The notes under the pieces were generated by a model that ran no database searches, had not been told where the DNA came from, and saw only the letters and a list, made by a program, of their open reading frames with translations. Source: Bacteroidota bacterium (lineage in GTDB: Bacteria > Bacteroidota > Bacteroidia > Chitinophagales > Chitinophagaceae). Taken from it: DNA of 64,000 bases. The position numbers and the translations under genes are program-made. The stretch lies in contig VGFQ01000002.1 in NCBI GenBank assembly GCA_016868815.1, positions 62,001-126,000 on the forward strand. Reading direction: 5' to 3'. Shown here in pieces: positions 36,295 through 44,721 of this stretch; the first letter of the stretch is position 1; every line of letters begins with the position of its first letter.

Positions 36295-37536
36295 ATGCAA
36301 ATAGCCAAAGATCCATACGACCTCATCGTGGTGGGCGGTGGTGCTGCGGGTGTATTCTGTGCCGTGAATGCGGCAGGGATGCGCCCGGGGCTGCAGGTCG
36401 TCGTCATAGAACGCAGCGCCAAGCTGCTGGCAAAGGTTAGGGTTAGCGGGGGCGGCCGCTGCAATGTGACGCATGACTGCCAAGAGCTGGAAGCGATGAG
36501 TCGTTGCTACCCTAGGGGGGCGCGCTTTATCCGAAAGGCCTTCCATCAGTTCTTCACCCGCGATACAATCCAATGGTTCCGTCAACGAGGAGTGGCGCTT
36601 GTCACCGAGCCGGATGGCAGGATGTTCCCTTCTACTAACCGCTCAGAGACCATCGTCGGATGCTTGTTGCAAGAGGCGGAACGCCTGGGGGTTGCATTCC
36701 AGCTCCAAGCCGATCTGGTCTCTCTGCAACCCACAGGGGATGGCTTCCGACTAAGTCTTAGAGATGGGCAGATGCTATCCGGCCGGAAGGTCTGCATAGC
36801 GAGCGGCGGCATGCGCAGCCAAGGGCCTAGCTGGCTGTCGGACCTCGGCCATAGCCTGGTGGAGCCCGTCCCTTCTCTGTTCACCTTCAATCTGCCTGGG
36901 CATGACATCTGTGGACTGACGGGTCTGTCGGTGGCAGATGCAGGCGTCCGGGTAGAAGGTTCTAAAGCGATGCATCGTGGAGCCCTTTTGATCACCCATT
37001 GGGGGTTGAGTGGTCCTGCCATCCTCAAGGCTTCTGCCTGGGAGGCCAGGAGCTTGCATGGGGTGGGCTATCGCTTTCCATTCCAGGTGCAATGGCTGGC
37101 AGGCCATACCCTGACAGATGTAAACGCCTCTTTGGCTGCCATGCGTAAACATCATGGATCGGCCATGGTCTGGTCCAAGTCTATCTTTCCGCTACCCTTG
37201 CGGCTTTGGCAATTCCTGGCGACAATGTCGGGCATAACTCAGGGCCTTCGCTGGGCAGACATGACGGCATCGCAGCGGGACAGGCTTTCCGCTCACTTGC
37301 TCTCCCATCGCTTTCAGGCCGATGGCCAGACGGTCTTTAAGGAAGAGTTTGTCACAGCCGGCGGCATCTCCACGCAAGAAGTGGAGGCCTCCACCATGGA
37401 GAGCCGAAAGATGCCCGGTTTGTACTTCGCCGGGGAGGTCCTCGATGTCGATGGCATCACAGGGGGATATAATTTCCAACATGCCTGGACCAGCGGATGG
37501 GTCGCTGCGGCCCACATCTCCCGAAGCCTGTTATGA
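36295..37536 (+). CDS. FAD-dependent oxidoreductase, HI0933/BaiN family
   Basis: A 413-residue flavoprotein. The N-terminal dinucleotide site is DLIVVGGGAAGVFCAVNAA, then VIERSAKLLAKVRVSGGGRCNVTHDC, the family's RKxLxSGGGRCNxTN variant. The C-terminus has AGGISTQEVEASTMESRKMPGLYFAGEVLDVDGITGGYNFQHAWTSGWVAA, also diagnostic. Members include the bile-acid reductase BaiN and many of unknown substrate. It occupies the place where infA-rpsM usually lie. ATG at 36295 is preferred over an in-frame TTG at 36286. Confidence 0.9.
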   Translation: MQIAKDPYDLIVVGGGAAGVFCAVNAAGMRPGLQVVVIERSAKLLAKVRVSGGGRCNVTHDCQELEAMSRCYPRGARFIRKAFHQFFTRDTIQWFRQRGVALVTEPDGRMFPSTNRSETIVGCLLQEAERLGVAFQLQADLVSLQPTGDGFRLSLRDGQMLSGRKVCIASGGMRSQGPSWLSDLGHSLVEPVPSLFTFNLPGHDICGLTGLSVADAGVRVEGSKAMHRGALLITHWGLSGPAILKASAWEARSLHGVGYRFPFQVQWLAGHTLTDVNASLAAMRKHHGSAMVWSKSIFPLPLRLWQFLATMSGITQGLRWADMTASQRDRLSAHLLSHRFQADGQTVFKEEFVTAGGISTQEVEASTMESRKMPGLYFAGEVLDVDGITGGYNFQHAWTSGWVAAAHISRSLL

Positions 37537-37588
37537 CCCAGTTGGAAGCATGCGGAAACAAGCTATATTTAGACATCAAACCAACCGC

Positions 37589-38875
37589 ATGTCTGACAGA
37601 AGGGCTTTCTTACGCCGGCTGGGCATCTCTGCCGGCAGCCTCCCATTCCTTCACTGGGCAGATCCTGCTTTTGCAGCAGCTTCCCAGGAGCGCCACTACC
37701 GTCCCGGAGATGCGGCAGCGGCAGCCGGGGGAAATGATGAAGATTTCTGGGGGTGGGTGAAGGCATCGTATACCACCTCTCCAAATATCCTAAACCTCAA
37801 CAACGGAGGGGTGGCCCCACAGCCCAAAGTGGTGCAAGACGCCCATATTCGCTACTACCAGTATTGCAACGAGGCGCCTTCGTACTATATGTGGCAGATC
37901 TTGGACCAGGGGAGGGAGCCCTTGCGGGAGCGGCTTGCCGGGCTTTGTGGCTGCTCCCCCGAAGAGGTAGCCATCAACCGCAACTCTACCGAAGGACTCA
38001 ACACTGTGATCTTCGGCTTGAACCTGAAGGCCGGTGATGAGGTGGTGCTCACCCGCCAGGACTATCCGAATATGATCAATGCGTGGCGGCAGCGGGAGAA
38101 ACGCGAAGGCATCAAACTGGTATGGATAGACTTGCCCCTGCCAATGGACGATGAGGCACAGATCATAGAACTCTACCACAAGGCCTTTACTGCCCGGACG
38201 CGGGTAGTTCATATCACCCATCTGATTAATTGGACGGGACAGATCCTGCCCGTCCACTCGATTGCCGAAGAGGCCCGGCAGCGAGGTATCCACGTCATCA
38301 CCGACGGTGCGCACACACTGGCACATGTCGACTTTAAAGTGCCTGCGCTGGGGTGCGACTACTTTGCGAGCTCTTTGCACAAATGGCTGAGTGCGCCATT
38401 CGGGAGCGGGCTGCTGTTCATCCGGAAGGAGAAGATTCGGAATGTATGGGCCCTACTATCCAACAATGAGCCAGATGGACCGGACATCCGCAAGTTCGAG
38501 TCGCTCGGCACACGCTCCTTTGCCGCTGAAATGGCGATCGGGACGGCTCTCGACTTCCATGAGGTGATTGGGGCTCAGCGCAAGGAAGCCCGGCTGCGCT
38601 ACCTCAAAAACTATTGGGTGGATCAGGTGAAGGACTTACCCCGGGTAACGTTCCTCCAGTCGGCTCCTGCACACCAGTCCTGCGCCATCGCCAACATCGC
38701 CGTTGCCGGCATGAAGCCCGAAGAACTCTCTGCAGAACTCTTTAACCGCTATCGGATACATACGGTCGCCATCAACTGGGAGCATATCCACGGAGTGCGG
38801 GTGACCCCCAACGTCTACACTTCCCCGGGCGATCTCGACCGGCTCGTCGCAGCCATCCGGAAGATCGCCAAATGA
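37589..38875 (+). CDS. Tat-exported class V aminotransferase-like protein
   Basis: A 428-residue PLP-dependent protein of the isopenicillin N epimerase/cysteine desulfurase-like group. It begins MSDRRAFLRRLGISAGSLP followed by a hydrophobic stretch and AFAAA, a twin-arginine signal, so the folded PLP enzyme should be exported. Substrate-binding parts are LNNGGVAPQPKVV, NRNSTEGLNTVIFGL and ITDGAHTLAHVDF. The PLP lysine is in SSLHKWLSAPFGSG. The frame also reads upstream inside the preceding gene, but the Tat signal fixes Met 37589. Substrate unknown; epimerase, lyase or aminotransferase are possible. Confidence 0.85.
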   Translation: MSDRRAFLRRLGISAGSLPFLHWADPAFAAASQERHYRPGDAAAAAGGNDEDFWGWVKASYTTSPNILNLNNGGVAPQPKVVQDAHIRYYQYCNEAPSYYMWQILDQGREPLRERLAGLCGCSPEEVAINRNSTEGLNTVIFGLNLKAGDEVVLTRQDYPNMINAWRQREKREGIKLVWIDLPLPMDDEAQIIELYHKAFTARTRVVHITHLINWTGQILPVHSIAEEARQRGIHVITDGAHTLAHVDFKVPALGCDYFASSLHKWLSAPFGSGLLFIRKEKIRNVWALLSNNEPDGPDIRKFESLGTRSFAAEMAIGTALDFHEVIGAQRKEARLRYLKNYWVDQVKDLPRVTFLQSAPAHQSCAIANIAVAGMKPEELSAELFNRYRIHTVAINWEHIHGVRVTPNVYTSPGDLDRLVAAIRKIAK

Positions 38876-38949
38876 CTCGGAGCCATCCCTAGGTGGGTGT
38901 CCAGGACTGGCTTTCTTTTAGATTTTTATGCGAATTCGGGTATTTGAGT

Positions 38950-38957
38950 TACTTTTG
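38950..38957 (+). promoter_or_regulatory. Promoter -7 element of rpsA
   Basis: TACTTTTG, a TAnnTTTG match, lies 58 nt before the GTG start of rpsA. It implies the transcript starts after 38960 and excludes the earlier in-frame start at 38893. Confidence 0.6.
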
Positions 38958-38998
38958 CAGCCCCTCGGGCATCACTAAAACCGCCCGAAATCCAACCA

Positions 38999-39006
38999 AA
39001 AGGAGG
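38999..39006 (+). promoter_or_regulatory. Strong Shine-Dalgarno sequence of rpsA
   Basis: AAAGGAGG, a long perfect match to the anti-Shine-Dalgarno end of 16S rRNA, ends 9 nt before the GTG at 39016. It is the only such site I noticed ahead of a ribosomal protein gene here, and it decides the start. Confidence 0.75.
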
Positions 39007-39015
39007 ACATATACA

Positions 39016-40845
39016 GTGGAAGAAAACAACACACTGCCAACAACCCCTGCTGAGGTATCAGCCCATGATGATTTCGATTGGAGCATCGACAAGCGCAATG
39101 TCGCCCGTTATTCTAACGAGGAGAAAAACAAGTATGACTCAGTCTACGAGGGTACATTCAAGACCATCACAGACGGGGAGATGATCGAAGGTGTCGTCGT
39201 GGGTCTCACCAAGACAGACGTCGTGCTCAACATCGGCTTCAAAAGCGATGGACTGATCTCACTCAACGAGTTTCGCGACATACCCGGCCTCAAGCAAGGA
39301 GATGTCGTGGAAGTATTGGTGGTGGAGAAGGAAGACAGGGAAGGGCATCTGCACCTGAGCCGCAAGCAAGCCCGTATCAATAGGGCATGGGAGCGGATCG
39401 TGGAAGTACATAAGACGGGAGATGTCGTTACCGGCATCGTCACCAGCAAAACCAAGGGCGGCCTGATCGTCGATATCTATGGGATGGAAACATTCCTGCC
39501 CGGCTCTCAGATCGATGTGAAGCCAGTTACTGACTATGATCAGTTCCTTAATAAGACGATGGAGTTCAAAGTGGTCAAGATCAATGAGACCATCAAGAAT
39601 GCCGTCGTATCCCACAAAGCTCTCATCGAAAGCGACCTGGAAGCACAGCGCATGGAGATCATGGGCAAGCTCGAGAAAGGGCAGGTGCTGGAAGGAACCA
39701 TCAAAAACCTCACCGACTTCGGCGCCTTCCTCGACCTGGGTGGTGTCGATGGACTTCTGTACATCACAGATATCAGCTGGGGACGGATCAAACACCCCTC
39801 TGAAGTTCTCAAGCTGGACCAGAAGCTGCATGTCGTCGTCCTTGACTTCGATGATGAGAAGCGCCGCATCAGTCTGGGCTTGAAGCAACTTACTCCGCAC
39901 CCGTGGGAGACGCTGCCAGACACAGTACAGGAAGGTTCAGTGGTAAAGGGCCGCGTCGTGAACATCGAAGACTATGGCGCTTTCTTGGAAGTGATGCCGG
40001 GCGTAGAAGGCTTGGTGCATGTCAGCGAGATCAGTTGGGCCAACACACCTGTTAACGCGAAGGATTCGTTCAAAGACGGTGAGGAATGTGAGGCAAAGAT
40101 CGTTACGCTCGACCGTAACACCCGGAAAATGAGCCTTTCGATCAAACAACTCACGGATGACCCATGGAGCACCATCGAAGATAAATATCCGCTCAACAGT
40201 CGTCACAGTGGTCTGGTGAAGAATATCACGCCATATGGTGTCTTCATAGAGTTGGAGGCTGGCATCGGTGGTATGATCCATATTAGCGACCTCAGCTGGC
40301 TGAAGCGGTTTAACAACCCGTCTGAGTACACCCGCATCGGCAACAATATAGACATCGTCATCCTCAACATCGACAAGGCAAACAGGAAACTTCAACTAGG
40401 GCACAAGCAGCTAGAAGAAGATCCCTGGAACACCCTGCAGGACACTTTCGCCATCGGAAGCATCCATGAGGGAACTGTCACGCGCAAGGAAGAGAAGGGA
40501 GCCATCATACAGCTTCCCTACGGACTGGAAGGGTTCGCCCCGAACCGTCACCTCGCCAAAGAAGACGGGAAGAATATTGTGGCCGATGAGACCAATCAGT
40601 TTATGGTCATCGAGTTTGACCGAAATGAGAAGCGGATTGTCCTGAGCCATGCCCGCATCTGGGAAAAGACGAAGACGGATGCGAAGGACGCTGAGCGGAA
40701 GGAAAAATCTGCCGACGCTGCCAAGACATCCAAGGCTGTCAAAGATGTTCAGGGTAAAGTCGAGAAGTCGACCTTTGGTGACTTGGGCGTGCTGGCGGAG
40801 CTGAAGAAAAAGATGGACGGCGGTGAGACTGGCGAGGTGAAATAA
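39016..40845 (+). CDS. rpsA: 30S ribosomal protein S1
   Basis: A 609-residue mRNA-binding protein of the 30S with six S1/OB domains. Examples are MIEGVVVGLTKTDVVLNIGFKSDGLIS, VVTGIVTSKTKGGLIVDIYGMETFLPGSQID, VLEGTIKNLTDFGAFLDLGGVDGLLYITDISW and VVKGRVVNIEDYGAFLEVMPGVEGLVHVSEISW. The N-terminus is acidic; the C-terminus is Lys/Asp-rich and ends with a short conserved helix-like GDLGVLAELKKKM. It starts with GTG behind a strong Shine-Dalgarno, unlike its ribosomal neighbours, suggesting special translational control. A terminator follows. Confidence 0.96.
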   Translation: MEENNTLPTTPAEVSAHDDFDWSIDKRNVARYSNEEKNKYDSVYEGTFKTITDGEMIEGVVVGLTKTDVVLNIGFKSDGLISLNEFRDIPGLKQGDVVEVLVVEKEDREGHLHLSRKQARINRAWERIVEVHKTGDVVTGIVTSKTKGGLIVDIYGMETFLPGSQIDVKPVTDYDQFLNKTMEFKVVKINETIKNAVVSHKALIESDLEAQRMEIMGKLEKGQVLEGTIKNLTDFGAFLDLGGVDGLLYITDISWGRIKHPSEVLKLDQKLHVVVLDFDDEKRRISLGLKQLTPHPWETLPDTVQEGSVVKGRVVNIEDYGAFLEVMPGVEGLVHVSEISWANTPVNAKDSFKDGEECEAKIVTLDRNTRKMSLSIKQLTDDPWSTIEDKYPLNSRHSGLVKNITPYGVFIELEAGIGGMIHISDLSWLKRFNNPSEYTRIGNNIDIVILNIDKANRKLQLGHKQLEEDPWNTLQDTFAIGSIHEGTVTRKEEKGAIIQLPYGLEGFAPNRHLAKEDGKNIVADETNQFMVIEFDRNEKRIVLSHARIWEKTKTDAKDAERKEKSADAAKTSKAVKDVQGKVEKSTFGDLGVLAELKKKMDGGETGEVK

Positions 40846-40870
40846 CGCCCCCGTCGACCCAAATACATGA

Positions 40871-40906
40871 ATGAGGCTGTCTCCCAAGAGGCAGCCTCAT
40901 CTTTTT
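40871..40906 (+). terminator. Rho-independent terminator after rpsA
   Basis: A 9 bp stem ATGAGGCTG (40871-40879) / CAGCCTCAT (40892-40900) with a 12 nt loop, then CTTTTT. It lies 26 nt after the rpsA stop and just before the convergent phosphatase gene. Confidence 0.85.
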
Positions 40907-40916
40907 CTGCTATGGG

Positions 40917-41573
40917 CTATAGCTTCCCCAGCGTATGCATGGTGAAATCCTTCAGCGACGGCAGCTTGAGGTCTGCCGCCTCCCAGCAGCCTTTCTGCCA
41001 GGCCTCTGGTGCCGGAACGACAATGCAGCGCGTTCTTGCCGCTTTGGCGGCGAGCATGCCATTGAAGGAGTCCTCAAAGCAGACCGCAGCGGTGGCCTGG
41101 GCCCCTAGGCTTTGTAGGCATTCGATATACACCTGCGGGTGAGGTTTCCCGTACGCTAGGTGCTCTGCGGAAGCAACCGCATCGAAGCAGTCGGCCATGC
41201 CGCATTTTTCGAAGAATGCATCGACCAGCGCGAGTGGAGAAGACGTCGCAAGACCGATGCGGAGGCCAGCAGATCGAAGGAGTCGCACGGCTTCCGCGGC
41301 ACCAGGCATCATTACTTCTTGCAGCTTTAACTTCTCTATGACAAGACGTGTGATCTCCACTTCAGTGCGTGCAGCCAGGGACATGTCGATGGAATAGGCC
41401 TGGAACCAATATTCCAGGAACTCTTTGGTCCGCAGTCCGACGGTGCTGGCATATGCTGCGGCATCTAGGGCTACGCCCAGATCTCGCATGACCTCCAAGG
41501 CTGCCTCATGCCATAGCGGTTCAGAATCTATCAGCAGCCCATCCATGTCGAAGATGGCCGTATTGATAATCAT
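40917..41573 (-). CDS. HAD-superfamily phosphatase (HxpB/YniC-like)
   Basis: A 218-residue HAD hydrolase. Motif I is FDMDGLLIDSE (residues 8-18) with nucleophile Asp and acid Asp two residues on. Motif II is in GLATSS, motif III in YGKPHPQVY and motif IV in CFEDSFNGM. Overall it resembles YniC/hexitol phosphatase B and beta-phosphoglucomutase; a sugar or sugar-alcohol phosphatase is likely, but the substrate is not decided by sequence. Its -7 box is only 4 nt from the start codon, suggesting a leaderless transcript. Confidence 0.85.
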   Translation of the reverse strand: MIINTAIFDMDGLLIDSEPLWHEAALEVMRDLGVALDAAAYASTVGLRTKEFLEYWFQAYSIDMSLAARTEVEITRLVIEKLKLQEVMMPGAAEAVRLLRSAGLRIGLATSSPLALVDAFFEKCGMADCFDAVASAEHLAYGKPHPQVYIECLQSLGAQATAAVCFEDSFNGMLAAKAARTRCIVVPAPEAWQKGCWEAADLKLPSLKDFTMHTLGKL

Positions 41574-41577
41574 GCGC

Positions 41578-41585
41578 TAAAGATA
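41578..41585 (-). promoter_or_regulatory. Promoter -7 element of the HAD phosphatase
   Basis: On the minus strand TATCTTTA, one mismatch from consensus, ends 4 nt before the ATG (41573). The expected start point falls at or next to the start codon. Confidence 0.5.
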
Positions 41586-41685
41586 CCCTCTCCCCGCCAT
41601 TTGCTATAGATCTCGGCCAGCCCTTGGGCGAGATGTAGGAATCTCAGGGGGAATCGATACCTTGTTTACCTCGAGGGCTGTATCG

Positions 41686-42456
41686 ATGTATACGGTGACT
41701 GACAGGTTGGCGCAGGTGGGCATGGTCCGTAAACTGGTCTATGCGATGGTGGGCATCGTTACCTACCCGGGCCTCACTATGTTCAACCGGCTTAAGATCT
41801 CCGGCACGGAGCATCTGAAAGGCTTACCCCGCCACAACGTCTTGTTCGTCAGCAATCACCAGACCTATTTTGCCGATGTCATCACCTTTCTGCACATCTT
41901 CTGTGCTGTCAAATGGCATAAGTGCAACCGGCTGGGGCTGCCCTATTACCTACTGAATCCTTTCTCGAAAGTACATTTTGTGGCGGCCGAAGAGACCATG
42001 AAAGACAATCTGTTGACAAGGCTCTTTGCCCTAGCTGGGGCATTGATGGTCAAGCGTACCTGGCGTGCAGAAGGCCAGGACATGCAGCGGAATCTGGACC
42101 CATCCGACACACATAAGATCTCCAGGGCCTTATCGCGCAGCTGGGTAATTACTTTTCCACAAGGCACTACCAAGCCTTTCGCACCGGGACGGAGGGGCAC
42201 GGCTCACCTAATCCGGGAGCACCGTCCCATCGTCATCCCCGTAGTGATCAACGGCTTCTGGCGGGCTTTTACAAAAAAAGGGTTGAGCTTCAAGAAGAAG
42301 GGGACACTCCTGACGGTCCGCTTCAAGGAGCCCTTACAAATCAACTATTCAGCCCCTGTCGATGAGATACTGGCGGCGGTCATGGATGCCATCGAGCAGA
42401 GCCAAACCTTCATGCAGAAAAGCCGGCACCATCTCCTGGCGCGGATGGAGAAGTGA
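41686..42456 (+). CDS. plsC: 1-acyl-sn-glycerol-3-phosphate acyltransferase family protein
   Basis: A 256-residue membrane-associated acyltransferase of phospholipid synthesis. The active-site block is SNHQTYFADV; usually this is NHX4D, but here five residues lie between His and Asp. The second block is FPQGTTKPFAPGRRGTAHLI, equivalent to the family's FPEGTR motif with Gln for Glu, and VIPVVINGFWRAF follows. These changes may be a subfamily trait. I start at ATG 41686; a TTG at 41662 is also in frame. Ends 9 nt from a convergent thioesterase gene. Confidence 0.85.
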   Translation: MYTVTDRLAQVGMVRKLVYAMVGIVTYPGLTMFNRLKISGTEHLKGLPRHNVLFVSNHQTYFADVITFLHIFCAVKWHKCNRLGLPYYLLNPFSKVHFVAAEETMKDNLLTRLFALAGALMVKRTWRAEGQDMQRNLDPSDTHKISRALSRSWVITFPQGTTKPFAPGRRGTAHLIREHRPIVIPVVINGFWRAFTKKGLSFKKKGTLLTVRFKEPLQINYSAPVDEILAAVMDAIEQSQTFMQKSRHHLLARMEK

Positions 42457-42465
42457 GCCTTCCCG

Positions 42466-42990
42466 CTAGTCTTTTACAAACAAAGCCCGAAGTTCCAATG
42501 CATCCGTTGGCTTCATCTTACCGCCAAGGATCAGCCGCAGCTGTCTGCGTCGCAGGGCCCCTTCATAGAGCCGCTGCTCTTCGGGCGTCTCTGTAAGGAT
42601 TTCTGCCACAGCGGTGGGTTTTTTGTCGGTGTCGAGGGCGACAAAAGTATAGTAGGCCTCGTTGCTGCGGTATCGTGCCCGGTCGCTGAGGTCTTCTCCC
42701 CACACTTTAATGTGCACTTCCATGCTGGTATGAAAGGCCCGGGTGACGCGGGCCTCTATATGCACCACATTCCCCAGCCGTATCGGGGCCTGGAAGGAGA
42801 TGTTATCTACGGAGGCGGTGACTGTGGCCCCGTTGCAGTGTTTGCCAGCGGAGAGGGCGGCGGCAATATCCATCCAGTACATCAGCCGGCCACCCATCAG
42901 GTTGCCGAACAGGTTGGTATCATTGGGCAGCACCAGCTCTGTCATGATGACGAGGCTGTCAGCCGCTTTTCGGGGTTTTGGCCTTTCCAT
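42466..42990 (-). CDS. Acyl-CoA thioesterase (hotdog fold)
   Basis: A 174-residue hotdog-fold thioesterase of the YciA/BFIT-like group that hydrolyses acyl-CoA to free acid and CoA. The family signature is LPNDTNLFGNLMGGRLMYWMDIAAALSAGKHC, with the active-site Asp in YWMD, and the later VDNISFQAPIRLGNVVHIEARV and RSNEAYYTFVALD. The frame extends to 43089, but this would overlap the epimerase gene, so I take Met 42990 (MERPKPRKAA). Confidence 0.88.
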   Translation of the reverse strand: MERPKPRKAADSLVIMTELVLPNDTNLFGNLMGGRLMYWMDIAAALSAGKHCNGATVTASVDNISFQAPIRLGNVVHIEARVTRAFHTSMEVHIKVWGEDLSDRARYRSNEAYYTFVALDTDKKPTAVAEILTETPEEQRLYEGALRRRQLRLILGGKMKPTDALELRALFVKD

Positions 42991-43067
42991 GGTAAGGTGC
43001 GGTTGAGGGGTGGGTTGATTTTCTATCACGCAGGGGGAATGGTTGGTTGCTAGCAGTTGTTTTTTGC

Positions 43068-44171
43068 CTAGACGATGGCGGAGGCGCACCGCGACAGGAA
43101 CTCGGGGTGGATGTCTGCATTCAGTCCTGGCCCATCGCTCACCTGCAGTTCAAAACCATGGTATTCCGCACCTCCTACGACGGGGTCTTCGAGCTGCCCC
43201 AAGAGACAGGTATCGAGGTCGTAGAAGATGATGTTTGCATGCGATAGGGCCAGGTGTACTTTGGCGGTGAGCGCAAGGCGTGATTCCAGCATGCCGCCGA
43301 TCATGCAGGGCGTCTGCAGTGCCTGGGCGCTGTCAGCGATGCGGATGGCCTCACGGATGCCACCGGATTTTGCCAGTTTGATGTTCACATAGTCGCAGCC
43401 GCCGGCACTGATGACACGGATCGCATCGTGATGGTCGCATACGCTCTCGTCGGCCATGATCTTGATCGGGGAGGCTGTCCGTAGGGCTGGCAGCTGTGCA
43501 TCGTAGCGGTGATGCATGGGCTGCTCGCAGAACTCGATGCCATAGGGGGCGATGGCTTTGAGTACTTCCAGGGCTGTTGTCGGGTCCCATCCCTGGTTGG
43601 CATCAGCCCGAAGGGCAATGTCCGGCCCAACGGCCTCTCGGATCAGGCGGATGCGTTCGACGTCTGAGGTAAAATCTTTGCCCAGCTTGACTTTAATGGT
43701 CTTCACACCGCGGGCGACAAAGGCTGTTGCAGAGGCAGCCATCTTGGCCGGCTCATCGATGCCGATGGTGAGGTCGGTGACGATGCGTTTTCGTTTCCCC
43801 CCTAGGAACTGGTACAATGGTAGCCCGGCCTGCTTGGCGGCGATGTCGTGGAGGGCCATGTCGAAGGCACTCTTGATGGTAGCGTTTCGGGCGATGTAGG
43901 CGTCGAGGTCTGCGAGCCGGGCATCGATCTCCAGTGGGTTTTTCCCTATGAGGATGCCAGCTAGGTCCTTTCCTACTTCAAAGCAGGTGGCCAAGGTCTC
44001 CCCAGTCAGCATAGGGAAGGCGGAACATTCACCCATGCCTACAGTCCCGTCTGACGTATGGATGCGGATGAAGGTGTTCTGTGCGACGGTAGACACTTCA
44101 GTGGCGATGACGAAGGGCTCCATTGCGATCGCCAGCTTGAAGATCTCGGTATGCGTGATGACGAGGCTCAT
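43068..44171 (-). CDS. L-Ala-D/L-Glu (dipeptide) epimerase, enolase superfamily
   Basis: A 367-residue enolase-superfamily enzyme of the muconate-lactonizing subgroup. The catalytic pair lies in TIKVKLGKDF (KxK, near residue 160) and in the metal-binding Asp/Glu/Asp of ALRADANQGWD, EFCEQPM and MADESVCDH; the second Lys is in VNIKLAKSGG. The YDLDTC motif near the C-terminus is the DxD that binds dipeptide amino ends in Ala-Glu epimerases. A role in recycling murein peptides is likely. Start ATG 44171, 7 nt from a -7 box. Confidence 0.88.
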   Translation of the reverse strand: MSLVITHTEIFKLAIAMEPFVIATEVSTVAQNTFIRIHTSDGTVGMGECSAFPMLTGETLATCFEVGKDLAGILIGKNPLEIDARLADLDAYIARNATIKSAFDMALHDIAAKQAGLPLYQFLGGKRKRIVTDLTIGIDEPAKMAASATAFVARGVKTIKVKLGKDFTSDVERIRLIREAVGPDIALRADANQGWDPTTALEVLKAIAPYGIEFCEQPMHHRYDAQLPALRTASPIKIMADESVCDHHDAIRVISAGGCDYVNIKLAKSGGIREAIRIADSAQALQTPCMIGGMLESRLALTAKVHLALSHANIIFYDLDTCLLGQLEDPVVGGAEYHGFELQVSDGPGLNADIHPEFLSRCASAIV

Positions 44172-44178
44172 GATGGCA

Positions 44179-44186
44179 CTAAGGTA
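44179..44186 (-). promoter_or_regulatory. Promoter -7 element of the dipeptide epimerase
   Basis: Minus-strand TACCTTAG, one mismatch from TAnnTTTG, ends 7 nt before the ATG. It suggests a very short or absent leader. Confidence 0.5.
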
Positions 44187-44233
44187 GCACGAACAGACTT
44201 CCCCTTATGTAAAGGCGGATAAGTAGGTTCAGG

Positions 44234-44710
44234 TCAGCTTCTAATCAAGCCTTTCTCGCGGAGGATGTCGAGGGTGAGGGGTGTGCCCGGAGAGACATTC
44301 CGGTATCGTAGCACGTCGCATAAATAGACTATGTGATCGCCTCCGTCCATCGTGCCAATGACATGGAGGTCCATCCAGGCCAAGGCCTCGCTTAATACAT
44401 TGACTCCTTCCCATGTGGTGAGGAGTCCGCGCCGCCCGAGCAGGGCGATCTTATCTGTCTGGTGACCTGACTTTCGGCCGAGCAACGGGATGAGTCGATG
44501 TTGTCCGGCGGCGAGCAGCTGCAGTACAAACCTCTGTTCGCGGCGAACCAACTCTAGGGTGCGGGTGCCTTTGTAGAGTGCGATGATGAATCGCTTGGGC
44601 TGCATGCTAACGGCAGTCACATAGGTGCATATATGCATATTAGCGTCACCAGCATGGTAGGAACTCACGCTGTAGACAGGCTGGCTGGACCGGTTCCAGG
44701 GCTTTTTCAT
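44234..44710 (-). CDS. Flavin reductase-like FMN-binding protein
   Basis: A 158-residue split-barrel protein of the flavin reductase domain family. Features are the N-terminal YSVSSYHAGDANMHICTYVTAVSMQPKRFIIALYKGTRTLELV, equivalent to the FMN-binding TAVS..P..v.v, and a C-terminal GDHIVYLCDVL. It probably reduces or binds FMN. It starts 11 nt after the photolyase-like gene on the same strand, so the two are probably co-transcribed and it may supply reduced flavin; that link is inference. Confidence 0.82.
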   Translation of the reverse strand: MKKPWNRSSQPVYSVSSYHAGDANMHICTYVTAVSMQPKRFIIALYKGTRTLELVRREQRFVLQLLAAGQHRLIPLLGRKSGHQTDKIALLGRRGLLTTWEGVNVLSEALAWMDLHVIGTMDGGDHIVYLCDVLRYRNVSPGTPLTLDILREKGLIRS

Positions 44711-44721
44711 GATTTTTATGG

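Noticed and set aside
38893..39015. N-terminal extension of S1
   Set aside because: It lies partly upstream of the -7 box, and the strong Shine-Dalgarno points to GTG 39016.
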